From NCBI RefSeq assembly GCF_051020975.1, contig NC_135037.1, positions 10,540,001 through 10,604,000 on the forward strand: a stretch of 64,000 bases of DNA, in the 5' to 3' direction. Under the pieces are notes generated by a model. It had not been told where the DNA came from. It saw only the letters and a program-made list of their open reading frames with translations, and did no database searches. Shown in pieces: positions 12,709-25,992 of this stretch. The translations under genes were made by a program, and so were the position numbers. The DNA comes from Osmia lignaria lignaria (lineage: Eukaryota > Arthropoda > Insecta > Hymenoptera > Megachilidae). Position 1 is the first letter of the stretch. Each line of letters begins with the position of its first letter.

Positions 12709-13037
12709 CACGTGAACGCAGCCAACTCGAGTGCAACGTACGCGGGCCGTGTCGTTCTCAAGGCTGAACGAGGTAAATATTATTTGAAACAATTTCATTT
12801 AAGAAAAATTAAATAAATTCGAATAAACGCGTGTGTCGTAATAAATCGGAACAACGTGGCGCGTACGTAAACGCGTATCGTACGTCGACGTGTGTACTCG
12901 TGCGTGGCGTTGCTCCGGAGAATGAGTAGAAACGTAGGCACACTTGCATACACGTAAACGTGGCGTACGTGGTCGGTTGGACGAGGAGAGTGGCGGTGAG
13001 CATCGACGACACACGAGGGCCGCGAGTTCTTAACGTG
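12709..13037. promoter_or_regulatory. cluster of ACGTG/CACGT cores
   Basis: ACGTG lies at 12710, 12854, 12888, 12958, 12967 and 13033, with a CACGT at 12951. The first is a full CACGTG E-box. Seven cores in about 330 bp is several times the random expectation of less than one for a five-base motif on two strands, although the local CpG richness raises that expectation. ACGTG is the core for bHLH-PAS factors (Tango with Sima, Trachealess and others) and overlaps E-boxes. Confidence 0.35.
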
Positions 13038-13401
13038 CACGCAATTTAACTCGAGTCGGCTTGACTCGATACGCGCGCCAAGCACTTTCTCGTTAATGAA
13101 AACTTTACTCCGGTTGCCCTATCTCGCTCTCTCTCTGCCCTCTGTGTTCCTCGTGTGGCTGGCCTCGTACACGCTCCCTTCTCCTGGCGCGCGTGAAACC
13201 TACGCCCATTCTGTTTGACGTTTTAATTGGATCGCCGTGTTTTTTTAATTGGCCTATCGGGATTAACGTCTGATTCGTTGCTGAATTCTTTTGTTTACTT
13301 CGATCATTAACACGGTCAGCGTATAAGTTCGTCCTTCGTCTTATAAGGTATGGAAAATGATAAAATTTAGTAAATATATTTTTAAACAAAAGAACAATGT
13401 A

Positions 13402-13455
13402 AAATAATATGAGATCCGAAATTAAGTTAAAATTGGGGTTCTCTCCATGGTCCGC
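13402..13455 (+). mobile_element. fragment matching right half of the 54707-54885 element
   Basis: Contains AAATTAAGTTAAAATTGGGG, then TTCTCTCCATGGTCCGCCG, nearly identical to the right part of the copy at 54707-54885. The terminal TTAA is missing. Confidence 0.5.
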
Positions 13456-16400
13456 CGTCTTTGAGAATTTTATCTACCCGTACAATAGTGTAGTATTTCG
13501 CCACGTGTTGCACCCTCGGTAGAGCCGGCCCTGATATATTGTAAAAATTAATTTTTTCTGTATTTAGAAACAAAGGTAACCGAATGAATAGACTGAATCG
13601 TGCCAAGGTTAATACGCGTATTAAAGATGGTACCCCATGACGGTTATATGTTCATGGAAAAAACCCGAGGTGGTCAGCCTTGGGGTTAAAAAACAAATCA
13701 ATCAATAATTATAAGCGTGTCGGTGCGAAGGTTGCGATCGCAATTTAGCGTAGGTCATGTCCGTGGAGGATTTCCTGTAAACACAATTACAGTGTTCCAA
13801 GATTGTATTCTGCCCCGGACACGCTATAATATAGCATTCGATATACTATATTTTCGGATGGCTACTACGACGGATAATTGTTGGAGTCGGTAGTGGTTGG
13901 AAGCTGAAAGTTCGTTGTAACGAGTCACGGACACGTGACAATGCGTAAACCAGCCAGGACGGAAAAAAGAGGCCGACGAAGGAGCATAATAAAGTGCAAG
14001 GAGAAAAAGATGGAAGGCGAAAGAGTGAGGGAACGATCCAAGGGGAGCGCAGACTACCGGATGTGACGTACTCGGCCGTCTAAACATAGATACACGCTAC
14101 GCAACTCTGCCGCCTCTTCATCGTTGCTTGTAACGCCTGCTTGCTTGCTCTGCTCGATTCCGCTCGACTCCGCTCGCTTTCCTCCCTTTCCCACTTCTTG
14201 CCCCTCTACTCAAGGCTACTACTACTGTCATCAGAAAAGCAAGCCAGTATGAAAGAAACTCACCGTGCTTTTTCCATACTACACATGGTAGTGAAATATG
14301 AATCTTTTGAAAATTTCGACATTTTCGAAAGTAGTGCAAATTCGATAGCGTTAGGACCGAGAGGTGGTCAAGACTTGTTCGTTACGTTATATCCTGTAAC
14401 GATTACGCGGACGGTGAGTAACGGCGGTGTTCTCGTAGAAGAAAAATGCGAGCAGAGGGGAAAAAGAAGTACTCGTACCGGTTGCAAAAGAACCGAGGCG
14501 GCAGCTTAGATAAAGCCGCGGCGCAAACGTAACTTCTGATTCATTCACAGAACGCGCTTACGTAACTCAGCCGCTACAATGAATTACGTCTGCAGTATGT
14601 TATCGCTGAACGCCAGCGATCGTAAATCAGTGTTGCACCATCGTTCGGATCCTTTAAATCCGTTACACAAGAAAAGCATCCCCGCGTACGCGCGTCTTAG
14701 AAAAGGAGAGCACAGTCGGACGGTCAAGAATATTTTTCACGATTACTTGAAAACTACAGTTGCGTGCTCGATAATTCCCCGTAAAACAGGGAATTAGCGA
14801 AAGGGATAATTCAGAACAGGAGGTACGCGGGGGAGGTTTATCGCGAGGAGCCGAAGGTTATTGACATTTTCCAGCCTGGTAATGGGACGTGCTCGAGTTG
14901 TAGCAACGATGAGCAGAAGAATGCTTTTCGCAGAGTGCGTATACGTGCCTTCTACGTGGAAGGGTGCGAGCGAAACGAATAAAGGCATTTGTCACATGTG
15001 CCCTTAAGACTGGCTGGACTTCTCCCCTGGAGGGCAGTAATGCCGTACAATGGGAGCCCTTCGGCTGAATAGCTCGATGGATCGTCCGGCGAAATGTGGA
15101 GCTCCCTCTTTTCTCGTTCCTGGACACACGATGCGTTTCGTGCTTCCCACTGGATTTTCTCGGAATACCTCGGCTTACCCTAACGCCGTACGATGAAACA
15201 TTCATGAATCACTCGTTCGGAAGGATTACCGTCATCGCAGAAAATTATAGCGCCTATACGCTGGCGATCGACTCGACAATGACGCATTCGAAGGGTTAGA
15301 AAAAGAGAAATGGAAAAAAAGAAATAAGAAATATACTCGGTAGGAAAGGGTCAATTATAAGGCGTGTAGAGTGGCACGAGGTCGAGTAGAGTATTTAGCC
15401 GGAAGTGAACTTGATCCCCATCGAGAGGGCAAAGTTCGCGGATAGGAAGAAGGAGGAGATTGTTTGGAAGGTTTTAAGGCCCTCCACTCGGTAGGAAAAT
15501 AACGGGTAGGAAGTGCAGGCGACAAGGAGCGCGGAGGTCCTTACGGTAGGGAATTCTGCAACAGCCTCCGCCTACAGGAACCTCAGACGGGAGCATCGAT
15601 CTGGGCGTCGGCCTCAAGACAACCCCTCTAGCCCCTTTCCACCCTCCTTCCTTCCTTCGTTGCTCTCTTTCTCTCCATCCCTCCAACCCTCTCCACCCCA
15701 CCTCTACCGCTGTCCTCTCCGGATGGAAGCTCCGCTCGCACCCCTTTTTACCTTTTATTCCGCCGCGGAAACTTGCACCAAAGTGGACCAATTGTCCCGT
15801 TATTGTTTTATTCCGCTTTTCCCCCCTTTCAAGTATTTACAGTACGCCGAGGATCGCGTTATTATTGTTTTTCTTCCCATCCCCCCATCGTCCCACCGAA
15901 TCTTGGCTTTCTTTTGAGCCACCCTTTGATGACCGAACGCTTGTGACTCTCCTCTTTGAAATATCGCCGCGTTAGGCTGAGTTTCTGAATTTTTCACGTT
16001 AAATTATTTAAACATCTTCACTTTGTCGCGAGGAAAAATTGAGTACAAAGCAATTCCGGCGTCTCTGCGATGCCTTGACATTGCATCTGCACCGACGTCG
16101 GCGCAATCAAGAACTCATCTCCTCTAGGAAGGACAGTCTCCGCGGCATTGTGCGCTCGTCATTTGGAAACTTGTCATCAGCTTTCAACTTGGCGGAACTA
16201 CGACCCGTGACTTCTAACTCCGCTCCTTCCTCTGTTATCCATCTCCTTCTTGCATCTCCGTCTCTCCGTTTTCTTTTTCGGCTAATTGCCACCGCGATCG
16301 AGTGTACTTGAGAGCTACTTTCGGAAGGGTGAATGATTTTTAAGCGTTTTTGCATATCTTAGGAGACGAGAACGTTTCGTTGCTTTCTATTTCGTAGCTC

Positions 16401-17670
16401 ACCTTTTTCTCACCTTGTTTTCTTTCGTTCCACGGTTAGTTCTGCTGCTCGGAGAAAGCTTAACAGGAATGTATTCATAAACGTGCTCCAAATTCAGCGA
16501 TACCCCGATGAATTTCAAAGATTCTTCCGAGAAATCAATTAAAGTTGCACGGTAGAGACGGAAATAAAGTAATTCGTGATCGGAGAAATCAGTGTAGTCG
16601 ATCGAGATCCACGATTGTCGTATTTTCTCGGGGGAGGGGGGGACACGAAGCCGATAAAACTGGCAAAGAAACGGCGAACGTAGTCACGTCTCGGGCCATC
16701 ATCAGCCGTAGCTTCTCACGTAGCGCGTCGAGGAACGTGCCCTTCGGCGCCTCTATAGGAGGGCTAAAAAAGGACACGCGGGATAGAGAAATTCGGTGGA
16801 TCTGCCCTGGGCGAAAACGAGCCCGGGGTATATTAGTAAGACGGTATTACGTGTATATCTGTATACACCTGAAATCTCGATTTATATTTCTCCTAGGTCG
16901 TTTCGGTCTCTTTGAAAGATTACGCGTCATCTTTGAGACATCCGTCGTGACTCGCATATCGAACTTGTACAGATGTTTCACCGGTAAACAATGATTCATT
17001 CGCTATCGCTGTTGCTTTTTAAAAGAATTCTAGAAACCGAAGGAAACCTTGAGTCATTTAGCAATCTAGTCCATTATAAAGAGTTTATAATTTCATTATA
17101 AATTATTGACTTCTCTTATTGATCTCGAGGAATTATGGGTAGAAACCAATATGGCGTCAAACTAACCTCAAAAATAACTTTTAAACGGATGAATATCTAA
17201 AGTTAAAACTTGTATTCTTGAATTTATCTCGTCAAATACTATTAGATGATATAAGAAGGACAATAATTATTCTGTGCGCCCCAAAATAAAGTTCATCCGA
17301 GGTAATAAATGTAATGCTATTGGCGAGAGTCATTCCCTTCAGCATCTTCGACGACGTTTCTTTCAGCGCTCATAAATTCCATTCCGCCGCAAGCAAAGTT
17401 TATTTCCCGTCATTTCGAAGGAGCCGCGCGATTTCTCCGCGTCTCGGCTACCTTTCGGTTGCCATCTATCGAACTCATCTTCGATCTTGGTGGAATTTCC
17501 TACCGGTCCGCGTCCGGTTCCGTCCTTAGAAGAGGTACGAGGACGATCGTGTAACCAGCCGGATGGCATACTTACTGGCCGCGTCTAACGACGCACACAG
17601 AGTTCTATATCGACGCGGTCGAACGACCCTGGAGAGAACGTTCGTTTGCCTCTCTGCGTGGTCCGCGTCG

Positions 17671-17698
17671 TGGTCGTGGTCGTGGTCGTGGTCGTCGC
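17671..17698. repeat. (GGTCGT)n short tandem repeat
   Basis: Four to five near-perfect copies of the six-base unit GGTCGT. Low complexity. Confidence 0.75.
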
Positions 17699-18511
17699 AG
17701 TCAACTGCGGAGCCAGGTACGCGTACGTGGAATCGGAGTCTCCTGGAACCTCGTTAAGAATTGCGTAACGCGTGCTGCGGGTCAATTACCTTAGGCATAG
17801 ATGCCGTTGCGGCGACGGTGCGCAATCGTTGCAAGCTGATCTCGTTACAACGCTTCGCCTTACGCAACGATCTGCGCTTTCGTAGTCGATGACGCGCCAG
17901 GTGCGTCGTACCGGTGACTTTTTCCTCTTAGCCACACAAGCGGTGCTTGATGTGTACCGTAGAATCTCCTACTTTTCTTCTCTAGCAAGTTCGCTCCTAA
18001 TGGGGACTTCCGTGACAAGTCTAAGATTTGTTGCTACCAGGATAAATGAGAAACAAGGATTGCCAGATCCAACGATAGAAACGGTGTCGGTTGGTACCAC
18101 TGGCTTCCTCTAAAACGTACCTCGGCATCGTCGGACAGCATCTTTGGACCGAGCGTGCCCTGATTCCGTGGACATTCCACAAGTAATCCACGGTTGAACG
18201 AAACTCGTGACGATCGAATGATATTCCGCTCCTAGAAATTCTATTTCATTAACGATCCACCGAGCGGTTTCTGAACCTATGGATAGAATACACAAGAATC
18301 TCCTCTGTCCTCTGTACCACTGTTTGCATAATTTCTCTACCCGTAGAATCTTGGAATGCATCGTGTTACGAGTTCCTGGAACTCTTTCATCTTCTACCTT
18401 AGAAAATTCCAATAGTTTTCAGCTTCAGAGATTTCTGAAATTTAGTTGTCGAAGCTTAGAGACTGCGCGTGTAAAAAATTTTTACATTTCAGAGAAATTT
18501 TCATTAGGGAC

Positions 18512-18594
18512 GAGTCTCGGGTCGGGTCGGGTGGTACCTTGGAAAAAATTCCCAACCCGATCCGATTCGAGGCTCGGATACTCGCACGCCCCTG
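18512..18594. mobile_element. GC-rich hairpin element
   Basis: GAGTCTCGGGTCGGGTCGGG pairs with the complement of CCCGATCCGATTCGAGGCTC, about 23 bp with few mismatches. The right edge reads CTCGCACGCCCCTG, like the ends of the related elements at 56.2 and 59.7 kb. Confidence 0.4.
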
Positions 18595-21500
18595 ATTCTC
18601 ACCGACTCTATGTTTCCGAGTAATGGACTTAAAGTCTAATCGTGGCGATTAGAAGGATAATACGATAAAAAATCGGCGTCGAGGCTTCTCGACGGTATTC
18701 ATTGTCGTTTGTTGGAGATATTCTGGCGCCACGATGTCGCGATGACAATCTTTGCTGCGTCAGCATCGGGATTGCATTACGGAGCGGAGCGGCGACAGGA
18801 TTCGTTAGCATTCGCGTTGTCGCTTTTACGAATAGCGCCGGTAGCTACCGGCGGGATCCTCTCTAGGTCGACCGATCGTGGGAAATTCGCCTTTTGTCTC
18901 CTCCACCTCCTCTATCCTTCGCCCCCTTTGCTTTCTTCGCCGTTAACGAGGCGACCTGATAAAAGCCTGCAACTCCGTATCAGTCGTTGTACCGACAATA
19001 AATCAAGTAGCATCGCACCACCTCGCCACGCCGTACAACACCCTTGTTAATGAGCTTAACACGCCGTGGATAGGCAGAGAAAGGCGGCGCCTTTCCTGAT
19101 CATTTTATACACGAAAAAGAAACGTTGAGAACGAAAAGTGGTCAGTGCAAATTGGCCTTATTCGACACAGGAACATGGATCCGACAGATAAATTCACGCT
19201 TGGGGATTTTTGGACATGGGAAACTTGATTCTTTGGGATTTTGGGATTTTGTGACATGAAAAGTACCACTATATATTATATAATCATTTTTATTTATTAT
19301 AAACGTATCTTCTTATTAAGTTTACAACATAAAAACATCCTTCTACGAATGTTACAATGATAATAAATGGTAAAAGCATCGAGGCTGAAATATGTCTTTC
19401 AGGCGAAGGCTGTCGATTGAAATTCAATGAGCCCCCCCTAGCTACCGCCTGAAATTTAACCAAGTTTCATTTATACACAAATACCCGCGTGCAAAAGTTC
19501 CTTTTTCTTCTCTGTGTTTGGTAATATTTTTTGAATGGAAATTACCATACATTTCATTCGTACAAAGATTCTGTCATTCTATTTCCTTTTCTCGCACGAT
19601 AATGATAACTGACAGGTGTTTCGTTTTGTGTTTCAGGTACGTACTATAAATCTTCTTGGATGTACAAGCAAACGTAAATTAACATATACGAGGTGAGCTT
19701 TTTTCTTAAATTACGGTCACATAAAGTAGAGCCTAGGGCTATAATTCTCACTAGTGAGAGTTCCAAAATTGATGAATTTTTTAAATCTAAATTGAGAAAA
19801 TGATGCAACGAAGGGTTAATACAATTAATTATCACCGAACAGAGTTGCTTAAACGAAATCCATCGGGTTCGGTTAATTCTAATGATTCATAGATAGATAA
19901 CAATTAGTCCGTCAGTGAAAAGCTTGTCAAGATAATAGACGAACTAATTAATTTCACTTCGTAACCTCTTCTTACAAATTTCTGAATCAAACGAACTATT
20001 ATCTTCTCGCTATTGATGCGGATTACAGAATGTATTTTCAATTTAAATTTATAGCATTTCAAAATGAAATGAGTGGAGTTAATTATAATAGATATGAAAT
20101 GTGTAAGAAATATTTTTTTTTTGTAATTTACGTAAAGATGATTCATCTGTGCAACAAGAGCCGAGGAGAGACTTTACCGGTTCTCTAGTAAGCTGCACTT
20201 TCTTGTGCCCGCTTTCGCGAAATAATCGAGGATGCTTCCGGTGCTCGACACCCGGCCGGAACTCGATATCTGGCAAAGGAGGTGGTCAGTGAACCGCGAT
20301 CATTGAAATTCGATTAGAACCGATCGAATCTGTCTCTTGGGCTACGACGAAGCTGTCAACCTGTCGGTCAACTGTTCTATTTGTGGAAAGTTACTGCACA
20401 TTTGTGAAAGCGGATAGTCTGGCTGTCGATAAAAGGAAATCGAGACCGTGTAAACAAATGCGGGACACGCGTTTCCTTCTTGTGCGGGTGTACACTTTGA
20501 AAACGAACCAAACTTGTTTCCCTGCAATTCTCGCGAATTAAAAAGAGAAAATTAAAATGGTCTTTAGCACGTTGACTGTCATAGTTTTTAAGTAAATTAA
20601 AATTTAATTATTTGGGACTTTCGAATTTTAAAGAATAATAAGAAAATTTAATTTTTCAATTAAAGAATCAAGTCCAATTAATTTGCTGCTCGAACAAAAA
20701 TTCCAAATCCCCTAGGATATTTGCCGGGTGTAATGAATGATTAAAGTAGCGGGTCAGAGTAAATACCGACAATGGAAGGAGCCGCGAGTCGCAAGAAAAG
20801 ACGTCCGATCAATAAAGTTCTCGATAAAAGAGAATTACGATTGGTTCGACGACCTATATTTACACGCGGTATATGTACCGATGAAACGTCAAGCAGGGCT
20901 ACAGTTTCCGGATCGGCCGTGCCACCTTTCGTGACGAGCATCTTTTTTACGAGCCACGTTCGCTCGGATTCGACCGTCATTAGCCTAATTAGCCGATACT
21001 AGACCGGAAGTAGTAAAGGCAAAGCAACTCGCGCATGATATTTTCGCGTGCCTTCTGTCATTTCTCCATTCCCAACGCGAAATCTCGTTTTCGGACGTAC
21101 ACGTGTTGCGCGGCCACGTAAACTCTTTTATTACCCAATTAATTCGAATTAACAAAGAGAACTTTCCAATTAATTTAACGAGTCCTTAGACTATAAGTAG
21201 ACCGGTATACATAGAAAATGTGTGACAAATATATTTTCCCTTTTCCTCTTTAGTAGGTTCGCTCGTTTTTCTTTTTTCAAATGGGTAGTTTCAGCTGAAG
21301 TGTGTATTCGAAGAGAAAACAATTACGAGCACGTACATATCCACCGCACGAGATAAGTCGGTGTCATAAATTACGGAATACAATATAAATGCAAATTTAA
21401 TGTCGGCCAGCCTACTGTTATTTGCCTTTATTTTCTCTTTCTTTTAGATCGACCGGTATCTCTATATCATTCACCTCTTTTGCTTATAATGTGCCTGCAA

Positions 21501-24247
21501 ATGATCGTTGATCTTAAAACCGTATCTGTGGCTTGGTGCAAGAAGTACCAATGTCGGTATTTACTAATTTAATGATTTTTTATCATTTATTTTAAGTTAA
21601 TTATTTTTTAGAAAATTATTTTTTTTTTACAATTAGAGAAATTTGAAATAAATTTAATTTTTCAATCAAATTGATTAGTTAAGGAGGCCTTCGAAGTTTC
21701 GCTAGCCCCGAATCCTAGAAATCTTAATACGTGTCCTCCTGAGAAGGAAACTCGGTGTAATTTGCTCCCGAAACGAGGCTCGATCGTTGGCGATAGGTGT
21801 ACGGTGCGGGTCCCTGGTCTCCGTTTGAAATGCACTTCAGTATGCGGAGGCACGCGCGTGCCAGACGAATGGCGTAAACACAGCCAGAACTCGAGTTAGC
21901 GGTGTAACTAGCGAAAAGACGTATGTTCCGAGCCGCGTAAACAGCGTTGGTCAACCCAGCTGGGTGCGTAGGCGTTTATTCGTGTCAAAAGTTAACACCT
22001 TCGCGCGTCGTACATCGTACAGTTCCAGTTTCTCTCCCTTTCTATCCCGCCCCCCTAATTTCCGTCCCTCTGTGTAATGAATGAAAATCATTGCCGATTA
22101 TTAATTACCTGACCGAACCTTTCACGATCGTTCGTTAATTAACGGGGAATAATTGTAATTAAATATTCCATCTCTGTCAGCTTAGTATTTTCATTCCACG
22201 ACGTAATATCGTTGATGTTACGATCGGTTTATTGCACGTTTTTATTGCCCGTCGTTGGCGATAGCCCGCGATATCGGTTTATTCTCCTTCCCGGTTATTA
22301 ATCTCTTCCAACTGCCACGTAATAATTGGTGTAGAACGAGAAAGCTTTGATGGACCGTACGACAAAAATACAGATCGTATGACCGAGATACACCTGTCGA
22401 GAAATTGGCCCGGTATTTTGCAATTCCTTTGCTTAATTATCGGCACAGATACGATCGAGTACACTTTGGATTCCAACGTTGTCGGTGAATGCAACTTTTG
22501 AACTTTCGACTTGATAAGCTCGCATTTTCTATAATCGTTCGTTAATCGAGTACAGATTATCCTGATTATTTTCATCGACGTTATCGGTCTAATTTCTCGG
22601 TGTAGATAAACGCAATTTGGAAACGCGTGCGTGCACGAAAAATTTCATCCTTCCTCGAAAACGTGAATTAATCAGTGCGACCCGTGGCACCGTCACGAAT
22701 ACGATCATCACGGCGAAAGGGGATATAGAAGCGAGAATGGAACGCGAACGTTGCGTTAGAATCACGACATTAAACGAGCCAGGCAACCGCTTTTCTTCCT
22801 GTTTCTTTGACCTGATTAATTCCCGCGATATTTCTCCTCCTAATCCCACTTTCATTTTTCTAGACTCGCGTTCCACCGTTTCATTTGCCGGGTAACAAAT
22901 GGCCAGGAAAATTAGCGAGACTCTTGCTCTGCTAGGGGGATTAGCGTTTCGTGCCACGCTTCCCGTCGATTCTTTTTTCGGCAGTTCCATGAAAGCGAAG
23001 GCCACGCGATAACCTGCTTTCCCTTCCTTCAAAGAAATTATTCATTTTTACTTATTCTGCCTCTCTCGTTACCCAAAAATAACTGAAATAATTAAATTTT
23101 GAACTTTTGTTTGTTAGAAAATAAAACAATCAAATCGTTTGCAACATATTTTTAAATTTTGATGTGAACGGTCAAGTGAACTTTCGCTTTTTACCAGCTG
23201 GACATAAATGTCCCGCGTTAATATTCGTGGATCATTTGTCGGGCAGGTGTTAAAAGGATCTCGCGTCGGGAGATGCGTGGAAGAAACTTGGCACCATGAG
23301 CTGTCGCAACGAGTTTGTACAATCAGTAAATTGCGAGGGGAAAGGAGGAAAGATAGCGGGAATAATCAATGACTCAGTTGGTCCCTGGTCCACGTGGCTC
23401 TGCGTAAGAAAGTCAATGAGTTTGTTGACTCGTCGCGCTGGCAATCATTGCCAAGAAACATCGATCCTCTCGTTGTTTTATGATTTTCACGTGCTATACA
23501 TATCCCCCGAAAGTATGTAGGGTAGACACCGTGCCTTCACTTTATTCTTATATTTATTAAAATGAGATACATTTTTTTTAATACTAAAAATAATTCACAT
23601 ATTATGTTCTAGTAAAATAGTTTAGGTGAAAAAGCCTAAATTTTTTATTTAAAAAAATCCAGTAACTAGAATGAATTTCATACTCCTTTTTATTACTACG
23701 TACAGTAAGTGAATAAACTTTGACAGTCAGTTTATCCTAGTAATTTTAATTCACTCTGAATGTTATATTTTTCAAAGACCGTGTCAGCTGTTGTCGTAGA
23801 AAATTTCCGCTTTTCCTTGAATGGTGACGGTAGCAGAGGTCCGTGTGACGGCGAGCAAAGGTTGCCTTATGAGGAATGGCGCCACTCGGCGTGGCCATAG
23901 TAGTCGCACGGCATTAGCTGCACCCACGATACCAGGCGATCGTCCACCGATCCTGGAATGGTTATTTGGGTTAAACACGTAACAAACAAATAGTCGAGCG
24001 TCGAACATTTACATGTTGAGTCACGCGCCAAGTTACGCGTGTACCGAGGCTACCTTATGCCCGATTTACTTGCGTCTACCTCTTGAAGCGAGTTACCCGC
24101 TTGTAAAATGCATGCCTCGTCCTCGCTGTACATTGTTCTGCTCCAACGACAACGGTTCAACGGAACGTTTCGTTTGTCAGCTGCGAAATTGCTGGAAACC
24201 TTTCAAGATTTGACCTTCTATCAGAAGGGAAGATATTTTTTTACACT

Positions 24248-24366
24248 TTAACCCTTTCGAACCTGATGGATTATTTGTTAATGAAAAAATAAAATTTTTT
24301 TATAAATAAATCTGCGATTAAACAAAGAAACGGTACAAAGAGTCATAGACCTTACGGAAGGGTTAA
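24248..24366. mobile_element. TTAA-bounded palindromic MITE-like element
   Basis: 119 bp bounded by TTAACCCTTTCG and CGGAAGGGTTAA, with an AT-rich interior. TTAA is present at both edges. Coding capacity none. Confidence 0.5.
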
Positions 24367-25938
24367 TAAACTGCAATCATTCGCACGTAACATTGCCCGT
24401 CAAAACATTGCCGTTCCATTGAAGGAATACGAAATGGATCCCCCCCTACCTCGAACCACCACACGTAATCAGAATAACGATTCCACGAAGTCGAGTTCGT
24501 TCTGCTTATCATTATCAACGTTCGATAAGATGCGTAGCAGGAAAACCGTCTCAGCGTTAATCATACTCAGACGTACCCTTTTATTTACAAGAGGATCTTA
24601 ATTCGTCTCTTTATTTTCCCCTTCTCGATGAAGGGGGTTCCAGGTAGCGAGATAGTAAGAATCGTTATCGAGGTGGTACGCAGCCTCGTGGCGGATATCT
24701 TATCAGAATGCGTGTTTTAACACACTCGTACAGCTCGTATCAAATTCAATCCGCCCCCGCTTTTGATCCCTACGTATGTCACCCCTCAGCGATATTTCGC
24801 GCCAACGAGATCCGCGATAACGCGTGCCAGCTAAGCGTACGATTCGCATCGTTACGTCACCCTGATATCTCATTCGTCAAATAATTATTTACACCTGGTA
24901 TTTTACCTACGGTCATCTGACACAGACATTACCTACTAATTATTTTGGACAGTGTCATTGTAGGGTAGATGTACCAATTGTGGAGTCTTGGAATTGAAAT
25001 TATCGATAAGGAAACACAAAGAAATTTTTTAAAATGAATAATTAAAGCTTCGATCTGTCATACAAGTCAATGTCTTAAATGCAACACTTGGTGTATCCAT
25101 TGATGCGCGTTTATTATCTTCGAAATCAGATTAGAAAATAAACGTCCCGCGGATGAAATTAAACACGATACGCGAACGTATTAAATCGGTGAAATGAAAA
25201 AATGTTATAAGCAGATAAATGGAAATCGTATCCGATTTAATATTAAAATATGAGCGTAGCTTGGAATGAGTTTCGTTAATTCCAGATTTTTTACACGACC
25301 CTTTTGTGTCTTTTCATAAATGTAATTGAATGGTATTTGTCCGTGTCGCTTCAAGGCTCTCGTAGCTTTGTACACGAGTGTTGGCAGTAGTATTTGCGAA
25401 ATTGAACTGGCGCGACTTTTTTTTTTTTCCAAGGTCGAATGAAATTTGCATTTTACGAGACACACGCAGAGGATACTTTGTCCCGAATGTGTGTACCGCG
25501 ATTCTGAGAACGAGATTCCAGATAGGAAATAAAAGTACAAAGATCGAGTCCTCGTTCTGTCCTCCGCTTCAGTTAAAAACATAGAAACAAAAATATGAAA
25601 TTAATAAGAAGGAAAGGATTGTAGACTCTCTATAGAATTTGTAACACCTTGTTGTTTTCTCTCAGTTATTCAGCTCGTTAGTTTTGAAGAGGTAAAAAGA
25701 AGTAAACAAAAATTAACCCAATTTTCTCGTTCATTTTTCATAGCGAACCCCTGCGTCGAACACGAAGCCCTTTATCGATCATTTGCTACCCTATCCCCCC
25801 TTTACTTTGGTCCCGCGATCCGCTCGTACGCAATTCCTGCCAAGGACCACCTCCGACTCTCTTTCCTCGTAATCCTCCTGTTCGTCTTATTACTTTTCCT
25901 CTTCTTCTGCCGCTTCTTCAGCTGTTCTTTTTCTCCAG

Positions 25939-25992
25939 GCCACGTAGCTCGTTGCATTCCAGAGCCGACGCGAGTGGAAGGACCTCGCCAAG
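25939..25992 (+). other. candidate orphan exon (54 nt) with strong splice signals
   Basis: Preceded by about 90 nt of pyrimidine-rich sequence ending TTTTTCTCCAG and followed by the donor CCAAG|GTAAGC. Two of its three frames are open. The splice signals are as good as any in the genes confirmed here, yet no neighbouring exon was recognised. It could be a 5' UTR exon, for instance of AP-4 on the same strand, a lncRNA exon, or chance. Confidence 0.3.

Larger units (their letters stand above)
13100..25900. other. non-coding stretch; no gene recognised
   Basis: Alternates AT-rich tracts (about 16990-17290, 19230-19400, 20540-20700, 21560-21680, 23540-23760) with CpG-richer ones (14050-14250, 17440-17900, 18720-19050). 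Contains transposon-like fragments listed separately and a (GGTCGT)n run at about 17671-17698. None of the open frames shows a recognisable protein, and no pair of frames could be joined through good splice sites. Confidence 0.45.
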
